From Planctomycetota bacterium (lineage in GTDB: Bacteria > Planctomycetota > PUPC01 > JACPCR01), in assembly GCA_016179685.1 (NCBI GenBank), contig JACPCR010000062.1, positions 1 to 64,000 of the forward strand: a DNA stretch of 64,000 nucleotides. Reading direction: 5' to 3'. Shown in pieces: positions 46,810-55,218 of this stretch. Position 1 is the stretch's first letter. Every line of letters starts with the position of its first letter. The notes under the pieces are model-generated. The model was not told the DNA's origin and searched no databases. It saw only the letters and a list, made by a program, of their open reading frames with translations. Made by a program: the position numbers and the translations under genes.

Positions 46810-49800
46810 GTGTTCTCCTCGGCCTGTGGAAACAGCGACGTTCCCCTTCTGGCCTCCTCCTCCTTCACTAGATCTGCCTCGGGCTGCAGGCGGCCATCGC
46901 CACGAATGTGGTCCAAGACGATCCCACGGCTGGCGAGGACTCGCCCGACGAGTAGGCGCCTGTGGCAGCCGGCGGGGTCCTCCTCACTGCAGAGAAGCAC
47001 GACGCGGTACTTCTGCGCCCCGTTCTCAAGGCGTCGAATGCCCTCGAGGAACAGTGAGGATTCGGCCAGACGCGAGTAGAGAACGTGGCCCTCCGTATCG
47101 TAGAACTCGGCCGAGTCAGGGCGGCCTCCCAGCTCTCTGCCGAGGAAAAGGTACTTGAACCCAGCTTTCCCGAGGGCCTCCCTGAGCGGGTCCGTATCGA
47201 ATTGAGAAGCGTACTTGGAATAGGGCCGAGACCGCGTGTCGACGACGACCTCCACGTTGTACTGCTTCAGCAGGCCCAGGAATGTGTCCAGGGGGTGGTT
47301 CGAATGCCCGATCGAGAACATCCGTCGCACGGCTTGCGGCACACCGGTACTTACCGTCGCATCGCTTTTGTTGGAGCCGTTCGTCGGCACCAACCACACG
47401 AGTGCGACCAGGCGCGAGCTGAAGGACGCCTCTTCTGTCAGAGAGCCCGAATGCGCCAGGTCTCGGCGAAGCATGTCCATCGCCGCGCCGTTCAGCAGCG
47501 TTGCGATTCGAGAGCGATCGATCGCGGGTTCCGACGTCCCCTGGAGACTGAGAACGTCTGCGCCGGTGCGCTCGATCTGCGTAGCCCGCTCCCCGGCCGA
47601 CGTGATCCCCAGGCGAGCGATCCGCTGCGACGTGTGCCCTCCTCGGCCTTGGATCTGGACCGCCCAGACCGTCAGGGCCCCTCCTTGTGCCGGCGCGTCG
47701 CCCAGCGTGCCCCAGAGGGCCCGCTCACGAGCGGGCAGAGCCCGACACTGCTCCAACCACTGCTTGACGATCGGATGGTCCAGTCCCAGAAGGTCCACGC
47801 CTTCCGACTGGAGGGCTCTCTCCCGGTCAAGCGTGCAGAGAAGAGCTTCGCGACCGCGTAGCAGCAGCTCCCACAAGCCGTCCTCGCGTTCTCGCAGAGT
47901 GGCGTCCTGCTGCCGCGCTGCGCGCTTGATGAACGCAGCCAATCGCTGAAGCCCCGCCCCCTGATCGTCAACTCGCGTGTACTCGCCCAGGTTGAAGCCT
48001 TCGAGGTCCTGAAACAACTCGAAGACGACCTGCCGTGCGAGCGCCGCGTTCGACATAGCTACTTCGAGTTCTTGGTGCGTGCGCTTCAGGGATGGGTCCC
48101 GGACTGCTTCCTGATAGAGCCGGTCGTAGCTCAACCTGGTTCCCAGCTGCCCGAGGATCTGTGACCGCAGGTCTTCTGCTACTTGTCCGTGCTCGTCAAG
48201 TTTGCCGAGGGTCTTGGCGATGTGCTTGAGTTTCTCCTCGAGCAGCAGGAAGATCGCGCCCTCGATCGTATCGGTGGCGACGAGATTGTACACCTGGGCC
48301 GTGTCCCGTTGGCCGTACCGGTGAATCCTCCCGATGCGCTGCTCGACGTCCATCGGATTCCAGGGTAGGTCGTGGTTGAAGAGAATCCGAGCGAACTGCA
48401 GATTGATCCCTTCACGGCCCGCTGCGGTGCAGATCAGGACCTGGGGACCGTCCTTGCGCCGGAATCTCTTCTGGGCCGCGGTCTTCGCCCCGTGGTCGCC
48501 GCCCTTCAAGACCTCGACCCCCTTGTTCGGGAATGTCTGAGTGAGAACGTCGCGCAGGTTGTCCACGCTGCCCAAGTACGTCGTAAAGACGACCACCTTC
48601 TCTCCTGGATTTGCCTGCCAAATCTGCCGCAGAGCCTCCACCAAGACCTGAGCCTTGCTCTCCTGGCCGTTGGGGAACTTCGCGAGCAATTCCCGGATGC
48701 GCCTGCGTTCTTCGGGAAGGGCGACCGAAACCATGGCGGTTGCCGACTCCTCGCGGCCGGCGGCGGCAACCTCCGTGTCGTCGTAGGATTCCGCCGCCGT
48801 GACCAGCTCCTGCGCCTCCTTGCGCTTCTTCAGGATCTGGACCTTGGCCTCAGCCAAGATCTGGTCCACTTGGGCGCGCCCGACCGCGTCTTCTCCTAGC
48901 CGGTACATCTCCCGGATGAGATCGCGCGCCTCGCCGAAGGAACGGTCCCGGCCATCGACGTCCAGAGCCTCGTCGCGTTCGATGGCCTCCTGAATCGTGA
49001 GCATCAACATGCGCCTTCGCAGCGTCGCCTTGACGGCGGCGAAACTCGATGCGGCGATCTTCTGGAAGATCGTCATGACGAAGCCCAGTGCGCGTCCCTT
49101 GTTCCCCTGGGCTTCGGCCAGGTTGTAGCCATCCCGAAGGTACTCCTGGAGGGCGCTGTAGAAGACCTTCTCCGACTCACCCAGCGTAAAGGCTTCGGTG
49201 TGGACGACTCTCCGGGCGAAGAGCGGTCCGCCGTCTGGCGCGCACGCGTCTGCCTTGGTACGGCGGATCACCACGGCATTCAAGCGATGCCGATTCTCCA
49301 CCATGTCCTTGTCATCCTGGAAGAGGCCAGGATCGAGGAGTCGGATGAGCATCCAGAAGCGGAAATGGTCTCCCTGGTGCGGCGTTGCTGACAGCAGGAG
49401 AAGGTCTCGGCAATGGCCGCGGAGAGCCTCCGCCAACTTGAAGTTCTCGGTCTTCCGGATCTTCCGACCTGTCCTGTAGGCGCTCAAGTGATGCGCCTCG
49501 TCGAAGACGACGAAGTCCCAGCGCGGCGCCTCGAGCAGCCGCTTCATCCGGGCCGAACGCTTCAACGTGTCGACGGACGCGATCAGCCTGTTGTGCTTGG
49601 CGAAGGCGTTGGTCTTGCGGTCGGTGACGTCGCCTTCGGAGCCGAACACTTCGAAGTCGAGGTGGAAGACGTCGTTAAGCTCACGCCTCCAGTTCTCCAC
49701 GAGGCCGGCAGGGACCACCATGAGCGCGCGAGTCAGCTCGCCACGCGAGGCAAGCTCGCGGAGAATCAACGCGGTCTCGATCGTCTTACCAAGGCCAACT

Positions 49801-50171
49801 TCGTCCGCGACAAGGAACCGGCGCGGAAAGGCATTCGCCATTCTGTGGACAAGCACGATCTGGTGGGGCAGAAGGTCAACGCGGGCCGCCGTGAGGGCGG
49901 TCGCGCCTTCGAGCAGAGGAAGTTCCTGGGCTTCGAGCGCGAGCCAGAGACGTTCCACCGCCTGCGGGTCGGCGGCCCGAAGGCCCTCGATGACCTGCTC
50001 GTCCCAGCCACGCGCGCCATGGATTGTGGGGAGGGGAACTCGCCGCTCGCCGTGCGTACGGAAGAAGACGCGGGCGTAGCCCGAGCTTTCGACGGCGAGG
50101 ATGACTCCCTCGCCGAGCTCGGAATGCTCGACGTTCTGGCCCACCCGGAGTTCAGGAGAGACGTCGGACAT
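46749..50171 (-). CDS. SNF2 helicase fused to DUF488 (set B)
   Basis: A 1,140-residue protein. Lobe 1: DEVGLGKTIETALILREL near 122-140, FDEAHHLSAYR near 222, LLLLSATPHQGDHFRFWM near 262. Lobe 2: VVVFTTYLGSVDNLRDVL, TAAGREGINLQFARILFNHD near 590, and GRIHRYGQRDTAQVYNLVAT near 617. From about 948 a DUF488 domain follows (MFSIGHSNHPLDTFLGLLKQ, VVDTRSRPYSKYASQFDTDP, LCSEEDPAGCHRRLLVG). Helicases of this SNF2 type act in BREX- and DISARM-like systems, translocating on DNA. All motifs are intact. The start overlaps the 164-residue gene by 20 bases. Confidence 0.85.
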   Translation of the reverse strand: MSDVSPELRVGQNVEHSELGEGVILAVESSGYARVFFRTHGERRVPLPTIHGARGWDEQVIEGLRAADPQAVERLWLALEAQELPLLEGATALTAARVDLLPHQIVLVHRMANAFPRRFLVADEVGLGKTIETALILRELASRGELTRALMVVPAGLVENWRRELNDVFHLDFEVFGSEGDVTDRKTNAFAKHNRLIASVDTLKRSARMKRLLEAPRWDFVVFDEAHHLSAYRTGRKIRKTENFKLAEALRGHCRDLLLLSATPHQGDHFRFWMLIRLLDPGLFQDDKDMVENRHRLNAVVIRRTKADACAPDGGPLFARRVVHTEAFTLGESEKVFYSALQEYLRDGYNLAEAQGNKGRALGFVMTIFQKIAASSFAAVKATLRRRMLMLTIQEAIERDEALDVDGRDRSFGEARDLIREMYRLGEDAVGRAQVDQILAEAKVQILKKRKEAQELVTAAESYDDTEVAAAGREESATAMVSVALPEERRRIRELLAKFPNGQESKAQVLVEALRQIWQANPGEKVVVFTTYLGSVDNLRDVLTQTFPNKGVEVLKGGDHGAKTAAQKRFRRKDGPQVLICTAAGREGINLQFARILFNHDLPWNPMDVEQRIGRIHRYGQRDTAQVYNLVATDTIEGAIFLLLEEKLKHIAKTLGKLDEHGQVAEDLRSQILGQLGTRLSYDRLYQEAVRDPSLKRTHQELEVAMSNAALARQVVFELFQDLEGFNLGEYTRVDDQGAGLQRLAAFIKRAARQQDATLREREDGLWELLLRGREALLCTLDRERALQSEGVDLLGLDHPIVKQWLEQCRALPARERALWGTLGDAPAQGGALTVWAVQIQGRGGHTSQRIARLGITSAGERATQIERTGADVLSLQGTSEPAIDRSRIATLLNGAAMDMLRRDLAHSGSLTEEASFSSRLVALVWLVPTNGSNKSDATVSTGVPQAVRRMFSIGHSNHPLDTFLGLLKQYNVEVVVDTRSRPYSKYASQFDTDPLREALGKAGFKYLFLGRELGGRPDSAEFYDTEGHVLYSRLAESSLFLEGIRRLENGAQKYRVVLLCSEEDPAGCHRRLLVGRVLASRGIVLDHIRGDGRLQPEADLVKEEEARRGTSLFPQAEENTWKSIRSVSPRKPRPSSSER

Positions 50172-50646
50172 GGAATCCCCCCGGGACGTCGCGCTTGGTG
50201 TCCGGATCGTTCACGACGAGCCGCAACAACTCGTCCTTTGCGGCGCCGTTCCATAGCGACTCGGACAGTCGAACGACACCGCCCGAGCAGCTGAAGTTCA
50301 CCTGGTCCTGCGCATCAAGACGGAATCGTCGTTCAGAGCATCCGAACCCGAAGACCAACCCGCGTTGATCCCAGTGATGCTGGAACTCCAGGATGAGCGG
50401 CTTCACCCGCGTACGCAGAAACTGCTCGCCCTCATCGGGAGCCAGCACCTCCAGACACGCCTCGAGTCCGCCGACGAGGACGGTCGCCCCACGTCCCGGC
50501 GGCTCTGCAGGCCAGTGATTCAACCAGCTCAGGGCATCCCGCAACGACACCAGGTGCCCTTCAACGATCAACGGGCCGAGCATCGCCTTGTGGAAGATGA
50601 TGCTCGATCCGCGCCGCTGCCAGCTGGAGGAGGACATGTCTTCCAT
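50152..50646 (-). CDS. Unrecognised 164-residue protein of set B
   Basis: Lies between the methylase (3-base gap) and helicase (20-base overlap), so it belongs to the set B operon. Text: MLGPLIVEGHLVSLRDALSW, LVGGLEACLEVLAPDEGEQF, VKPLILEFQHHWDQRGLVFG and CSERRFRLDAQDQVNF. Alpha/beta, no P-loop, so it is not BrxF. The run VKPLILEFQHHWDQRGLVFG looks like a helix and strand with a possible active-site Trp/Asp. I see no named family; a small dedicated subunit of the methylase or helicase is a reasonable inference. Confidence 0.6.
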   Translation of the reverse strand: MEDMSSSSWQRRGSSIIFHKAMLGPLIVEGHLVSLRDALSWLNHWPAEPPGRGATVLVGGLEACLEVLAPDEGEQFLRTRVKPLILEFQHHWDQRGLVFGFGCSERRFRLDAQDQVNFSCSGGVVRLSESLWNGAAKDELLRLVVNDPDTKRDVPGGFHVRRLS

Positions 50647-50649
50647 ACG

Positions 50650-53600
50650 CTATTCCTCCGCCTCCAACTTCTCGAACAGCGTCATCTGTGCGGGTGCGGA
50701 AGCGGCCTTCGTCTTCGCCTGGGTGCGCCAGTGGTCCACCAGGTTCCCGGCGATGGTGGCCGCTTGGCGCGTCTTGGCATCGAGGTCGGTCAGCGCGTAC
50801 CACTTGAGGATCGCGTCCACGGATCGCTTCAGCTTGAGAGTCGCGCGATCCAGCTCCTCGCCGATGTTGATGCCGCTGTTCGGGGTCGCCGCTCCGATCA
50901 GGAAGTGAGCCTGGTCAAGGTCGGTCTTGAGGATCTTGCGGTTCCGCCCCGGCGCGGTGAAAAACTGGAACCGCTCTGCGATCGGCAGGGCGTGGATCGT
51001 AGTCCCCACCGCGCGAATCCAGCCCTTGGCCTCCAGCTCACCCGGAGACACACCTGTGCCACGCAGGTATTTCCCGAGCTCGTCACGCGGCATGGATGGC
51101 CGTCCCGTGAAGAGCCGGAGGAAGAGCCGAGAGGTAGGCTCCGCATCGTCGGGAGGTCGCTTGGCGGACGGATCATCTTCGTCGTCAAGAAGCTGATTGA
51201 TTCCGAGGAGCGCATCGCGCACACTCAAAATGTCGCCGTCCCCAGTCATGACCTGCCCGTAGTGGCGACTGTAGAACTCGAGCGCCTTGCCGCGGAGGAT
51301 CACCCGGATGTCCGAAAGCGGCAGAGCGGCGAGACGATACAGCTCTAGGAGGTTCCGCAGGCGAATTACCTCCTCTTTCACCCAGCGACGCATCCGGGCC
51401 CAGCTCACGGGCGCTGGCGCGTCGACGCGCTTGCGGCACACATGGATGATGTCGTATTCGATCTTGCGCGAGCCGAACGCGCCGCCCGCGCCCTTCGTTT
51501 CGTCGCTGCGGATCGGGTAGGTCGCGACGAGGATGTACCCCGCGTTGAAGAGCGACTCGAGGACATCCATCCAGGGCTCGTCTGCGCTGTGGTGGAAGGT
51601 GAACGCGAGAAGGCCACCCGGCCGGAGAATTCGTGCAGCCTCGGACCAACAGGCCGTGAGAGTCTCCTTGTAGAACTCGGACGCGGGCTCACGAACGCCG
51701 GCCTCAACTTCCTCGGGTGTACGGTGGTCGGGGTGTTCGGCGCGGTTGCGGATCGCTTCCAGCGTCTTCGGTGTGAACGGTGGCTCGAAGTACTTCCGTT
51801 CCTGCGCTCCCTCGTACCACTTGAGGAGCGGGATGCGCAGCCAAACGTAAAAGAAGTCCGCGCAGTCCCCGTAGAAGAGATTGTCACCAAAGGGCGGATC
51901 AGTGATGGCGAGGTCGAACGGGCCATCCAAGGCCGAAAGATCGGTGGCTGAACCACAGATTACGGTGGCCGAGCCGGGCGGGACACTATCCCCGGGCCCA
52001 ACTTTCGTGCTTTTCTTCTTTGCCCCCTCATCGCTGGGGAAGAACGCGTCCCAGGGTTCACGGGTCCACGCCAGACCTTCGAGAATGGTCTGACAGCATG
52101 AGGGCCAACGACCGTATCCCAGCCGACCGAAGACGTTCGTTTCCACCACAAGCTGCTTCGGGTGAAAGTTCGCGTTGGAGAGGTGCGGGGCGAGCTTGTC
52201 GTAGGTGTGGTGCCAGAATGAGAACATGCACAGCATGCGAAGGTACTGCTGCAATGCACCCAGGGCTTGTTCACGAACGTCGAGCGGCCACTTGGACTCG
52301 TCGCCCTCCTGAATCGCCCGCAGCAGATGAGTGTGGACGAGAAGCTGACGCGTGTTGAACATCTTCCACCAGTGCGTGTATCCCCAGTTCGGGATGCCCC
52401 CATTCAGGTGGTGCGTCATCCAAGCGTAGGGCAACTCCTCCTTGGGCCAGTAGGTGGCGAGATCTCCGCCAGAGCGCGCCTCCCATTCCCGGTCGGCCAT
52501 CACGAGGCGCTCGACGTCGGACTGCTCAGGCACCTTGAAGTATCGGCCGCTGTAGTTGAAGCCCTCGGCATCGCAGGTCGGGCAGTAGCACTGCAGTGCG
52601 TAGGGCATCACCGGCGCCGTGTGCCCTGACGCCTTCACAGCTTCGAGGAGATCCTGTTGCCGGCCGCATGCGCCGCAGGTGAACGTCGACCTCTTGGGAA
52701 CCGTCCCCTGGTGTGGCAAGAGGCGAGTCCCGTCAGCCAGCGAGATCTCTCGGGGCAGCCCGTACTTCTTCCGCTCGGCTGCTTCGTCGAGAACCTCTGG
52801 TTCGGCCGCCTCTTCCTCGACCTCAGCTTCCTCTTCGTCTGCCGTTGGCGAGGCATCCTCCTCCGAAAGCTTGATCCGCCCCCGTACTTCGACGAACTTC
52901 AAGTCCGTCAATCGCAGGTGATACCAATCCGCGGTGAGATCCACGGGAGCACCTGCGTAGCCGCCGAGTTCCGCCTCACCTTTCACGCCTCGAGAGCCAC
53001 GAAGCCACTCAGGCCCGACGAGCAGGTACAGGTAGACGTGTCGCGACTGGATGCCGAATTCCTTTTTCCGTAGCTCGGACACCTTCGCCGCCGGTCGAGC
53101 GTGCCGGTCAAGGATGTTCTTGAGCCGCGCGCCTGCGAATCGTGCGCACTTTGGGCACTTCAGCCCCGGCTCCCGATCTACGAGCCCGAGGAGTTCGACC
53201 GCGCGCGCTTTCTTCTCCCCGCTACTTCCCTTGCTGTAGTCGTTCAAGAGCCGGCCGAACGCCTGCGACAGCTCGGTGAAGCTGGGTTCGTTGGGAAGGA
53301 TGACTCGCTGGGCGCCGGGCGCCATCCTCGTCTCACCAAGCTCGGCGTCGAATGCGTGCCCACATCCAGGGCACGTCACCGGGATGAACTCGGCCGTCAG
53401 TCGCTTCTCAGCGACCACGGGCGTCCGGAACACTGGCGTGCGATGACCGCACCCCTTGGCTTGGCAAGGGCCGTGCTTCGCCCAGAAGGTGTAGATGACT
53501 TCCGGTCCGTCCCAGCGGTAGTTCTTCCGCTCTGCCGGAGCGAGTTGGGTCGGATCGACCTTCGCGGAATGCTCCGTGCGGACGTCGACCCACCGTCCGG

Positions 53601-54231
53601 CGTGACCGCGCGGACAGGAGGTCACGTAGAAAGGCTGGATAAGCGGTTTGACTTCACGCTCGATTTCATTGAAGAACGAGCGAACGAGCTCCGGATCGCT
53701 ACAGGCCAGCTCGTTCTTCGTTACGAACCATGCAACGGGGTTGAGATCGACGCCCACCATCTGGAATCCGAGGCGCGCGCCCTCGACCAGCGTTGTGCCG
53801 CCGCCCATGAAGCAGTCGAGCACGCGCAGGGACTTGAAGTGTCCGGCCTTCTCGTGATTGGCGTAGTGGTGGTCCCAGACGAGCTTGGCCACCTGCGTCG
53901 GGTCCTTGGGCGCTTCGACGCCGGCCGCGATCAAGAGGCTCCGGAAGACCGACGACCTCCGACGGGCCCACCACTTCGACATCTGGTAGATCGGCTTCCC
54001 CGCATTCCCTTCGAGGTTCGAGAGCGCGTTGATCGGCGCGATGGGGAAGTCGACCTCGAGACAGGTGGGCGGCCGATCCGGTTTGGCGAAGTCTGGAACG
54101 AACAGCCTGATCGCCTTCCCCAAGTTGGGGGGTTCGAAACCGTTCTTCTTGGCGGTCTTCGCCTTCTTCCGGGCCTCTTCCACCACGCTCTCGAAGCCTG
54201 GGAACAGGGACTTTTCGCCGTTCGGATTCAT
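50650..54231 (-). CDS. DUF1156-type adenine DNA methylase (set B)
   Basis: A 1,193-residue methylase. DUF1156-like N-terminus: CLEVDFPIAPINALSNLEGN, YQMSKWWARRRSSVFRSLLI. SAM site: VLDCFMGGGTTLVEGARLGF near 132-151 and VGVDLNPVAWFVTKNE. Zinc knuckles: CPGCGHAF, CPKC, CGACGRQQ, CPTCDAEG. Catalytic motif: LAITDPPFGDNLFYGDCADF near 777-796. A SAM-methylase tail, ARILRPGGLLAFTFHHSADE, follows. In BREX type 3 and related DUF499/DUF1156 loci this protein marks host DNA. It is complete, unlike the set A copy. It starts four bases after the PglZ gene. Confidence 0.85.
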   Translation of the reverse strand: MNPNGEKSLFPGFESVVEEARKKAKTAKKNGFEPPNLGKAIRLFVPDFAKPDRPPTCLEVDFPIAPINALSNLEGNAGKPIYQMSKWWARRRSSVFRSLLIAAGVEAPKDPTQVAKLVWDHHYANHEKAGHFKSLRVLDCFMGGGTTLVEGARLGFQMVGVDLNPVAWFVTKNELACSDPELVRSFFNEIEREVKPLIQPFYVTSCPRGHAGRWVDVRTEHSAKVDPTQLAPAERKNYRWDGPEVIYTFWAKHGPCQAKGCGHRTPVFRTPVVAEKRLTAEFIPVTCPGCGHAFDAELGETRMAPGAQRVILPNEPSFTELSQAFGRLLNDYSKGSSGEKKARAVELLGLVDREPGLKCPKCARFAGARLKNILDRHARPAAKVSELRKKEFGIQSRHVYLYLLVGPEWLRGSRGVKGEAELGGYAGAPVDLTADWYHLRLTDLKFVEVRGRIKLSEEDASPTADEEEAEVEEEAAEPEVLDEAAERKKYGLPREISLADGTRLLPHQGTVPKRSTFTCGACGRQQDLLEAVKASGHTAPVMPYALQCYCPTCDAEGFNYSGRYFKVPEQSDVERLVMADREWEARSGGDLATYWPKEELPYAWMTHHLNGGIPNWGYTHWWKMFNTRQLLVHTHLLRAIQEGDESKWPLDVREQALGALQQYLRMLCMFSFWHHTYDKLAPHLSNANFHPKQLVVETNVFGRLGYGRWPSCCQTILEGLAWTREPWDAFFPSDEGAKKKSTKVGPGDSVPPGSATVICGSATDLSALDGPFDLAITDPPFGDNLFYGDCADFFYVWLRIPLLKWYEGAQERKYFEPPFTPKTLEAIRNRAEHPDHRTPEEVEAGVREPASEFYKETLTACWSEAARILRPGGLLAFTFHHSADEPWMDVLESLFNAGYILVATYPIRSDETKGAGGAFGSRKIEYDIIHVCRKRVDAPAPVSWARMRRWVKEEVIRLRNLLELYRLAALPLSDIRVILRGKALEFYSRHYGQVMTGDGDILSVRDALLGINQLLDDEDDPSAKRPPDDAEPTSRLFLRLFTGRPSMPRDELGKYLRGTGVSPGELEAKGWIRAVGTTIHALPIAERFQFFTAPGRNRKILKTDLDQAHFLIGAATPNSGINIGEELDRATLKLKRSVDAILKWYALTDLDAKTRQAATIAGNLVDHWRTQAKTKAASAPAQMTLFEKLEAEE

Positions 54232-54235
54232 CTCA

Positions 54236-55216
54236 TCATCCGTTCAGAGGCGGCAGTTCCACGAAGGGAACCGCGACCTCAAGGAGGCTCAAGCCGCCAT
54301 GACAGGCCTGGGGGAACCCGCCCTGCACCTTCCACTTTCTTTGCCCCACGACGACGTGATGCCCACCCGAGGTCATGGCGAGGGGCGGCATGAATCGGCG
54401 CTCCCAAGGACGAGCGGCGGGCTTGCATCGCGAAGCACCGAACGTCTCCCGCAGGACGCTGATGACCTCCTCATCCTTCTCCTCGGTCGAGAACAGCTTG
54501 CTGACGGCGTATCCATGGTCGGCCGTGATGAGCACACGCCGTCCCTGCCGCAGCCGGTTGACGAGCGACCAGAACCCTTCACCCTGCAGAACTTCGCCGG
54601 TGATCCTGTAAATCTGGTCGGGCAGCTTCTGATGGACGTGGATGAGGTCGTCGAGCCACGTGTGCCAGAAGAAGACGTTCGGATCGTTGGGCACGCTGCC
54701 CAGACAGTCCTGGAACGGGAGGTTCAGCACATCCGTGAAGACAGGCCCGCTGGACTTCAGAGCGAAACCTCCCGGCGCACCATTGTTTTCGAGCTTGCTC
54801 CGTGTCTGGGCGCCTAGCGCACCGGCGAACGCATTCGTTTCGGAGGGGGCCTCCGAGCCGGTGACCCGTACCGAGGTGGGCTCGATCTTCCTCGTGCGAG
54901 CTCCGGCGAGAAGCGCGGGCAGCTCCCGGAGGGAGAGGGCATCCAGAACGAGAACGGCTCGTCCTGAAACGGAGGGCTTGCTCCACCACTCAATGAGCGC
55001 TGGGGCGGTTCGCGGAGCTTCGTCGGAGTATCGCTCCCAGAGTTCCCAGGCCGTTTCGGCCAGAAGACGATCGACGGGGACGGTCTGGTTGTGGAGCTCG
55101 ACCGGAGATGCCGCATCCTGCGCGAGAGCGAGGAGGCGCTCGAAGATTGCCGACCACGTCTCGCGCGGCGAGCGATCGGCCAGAATCTGATCCACCCACT
55201 CGGTCGCGCTCCCCAT
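54236..55216 (-). CDS. PglZ-like phosphatase-fold protein (set B)
   Basis: ATG 55214-55216, two bases after the DUF499 stop; a start at 55366 is rejected because it would overlap DUF499. The 326-residue protein has the alkaline-phosphatase-superfamily marks of PglZ: AVLVLDALSLRELPALLAGA near 86-105, RVLITADHGYAVSKLF near 228-243, and GGHHVVVGQRKWKVQGGFPQ near 284-303, then ACHGGLSLLEVAVPFVEL. Asp and His residues at these places would bind two metals. It is shorter than BREX PglZ (about 800), representing the catalytic core only. Confidence 0.75.
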   Translation of the reverse strand: MGSATEWVDQILADRSPRETWSAIFERLLALAQDAASPVELHNQTVPVDRLLAETAWELWERYSDEAPRTAPALIEWWSKPSVSGRAVLVLDALSLRELPALLAGARTRKIEPTSVRVTGSEAPSETNAFAGALGAQTRSKLENNGAPGGFALKSSGPVFTDVLNLPFQDCLGSVPNDPNVFFWHTWLDDLIHVHQKLPDQIYRITGEVLQGEGFWSLVNRLRQGRRVLITADHGYAVSKLFSTEEKDEEVISVLRETFGASRCKPAARPWERRFMPPLAMTSGGHHVVVGQRKWKVQGGFPQACHGGLSLLEVAVPFVELPPLNG

Positions 55217-55218
55217 GG

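Noticed and set aside
53101-54393. 430-codon plus-strand frame opposite the DUF1156 methylase
   Set aside because: The methylase motifs are on the minus strand, and this frame would also run into the end of the PglZ gene.
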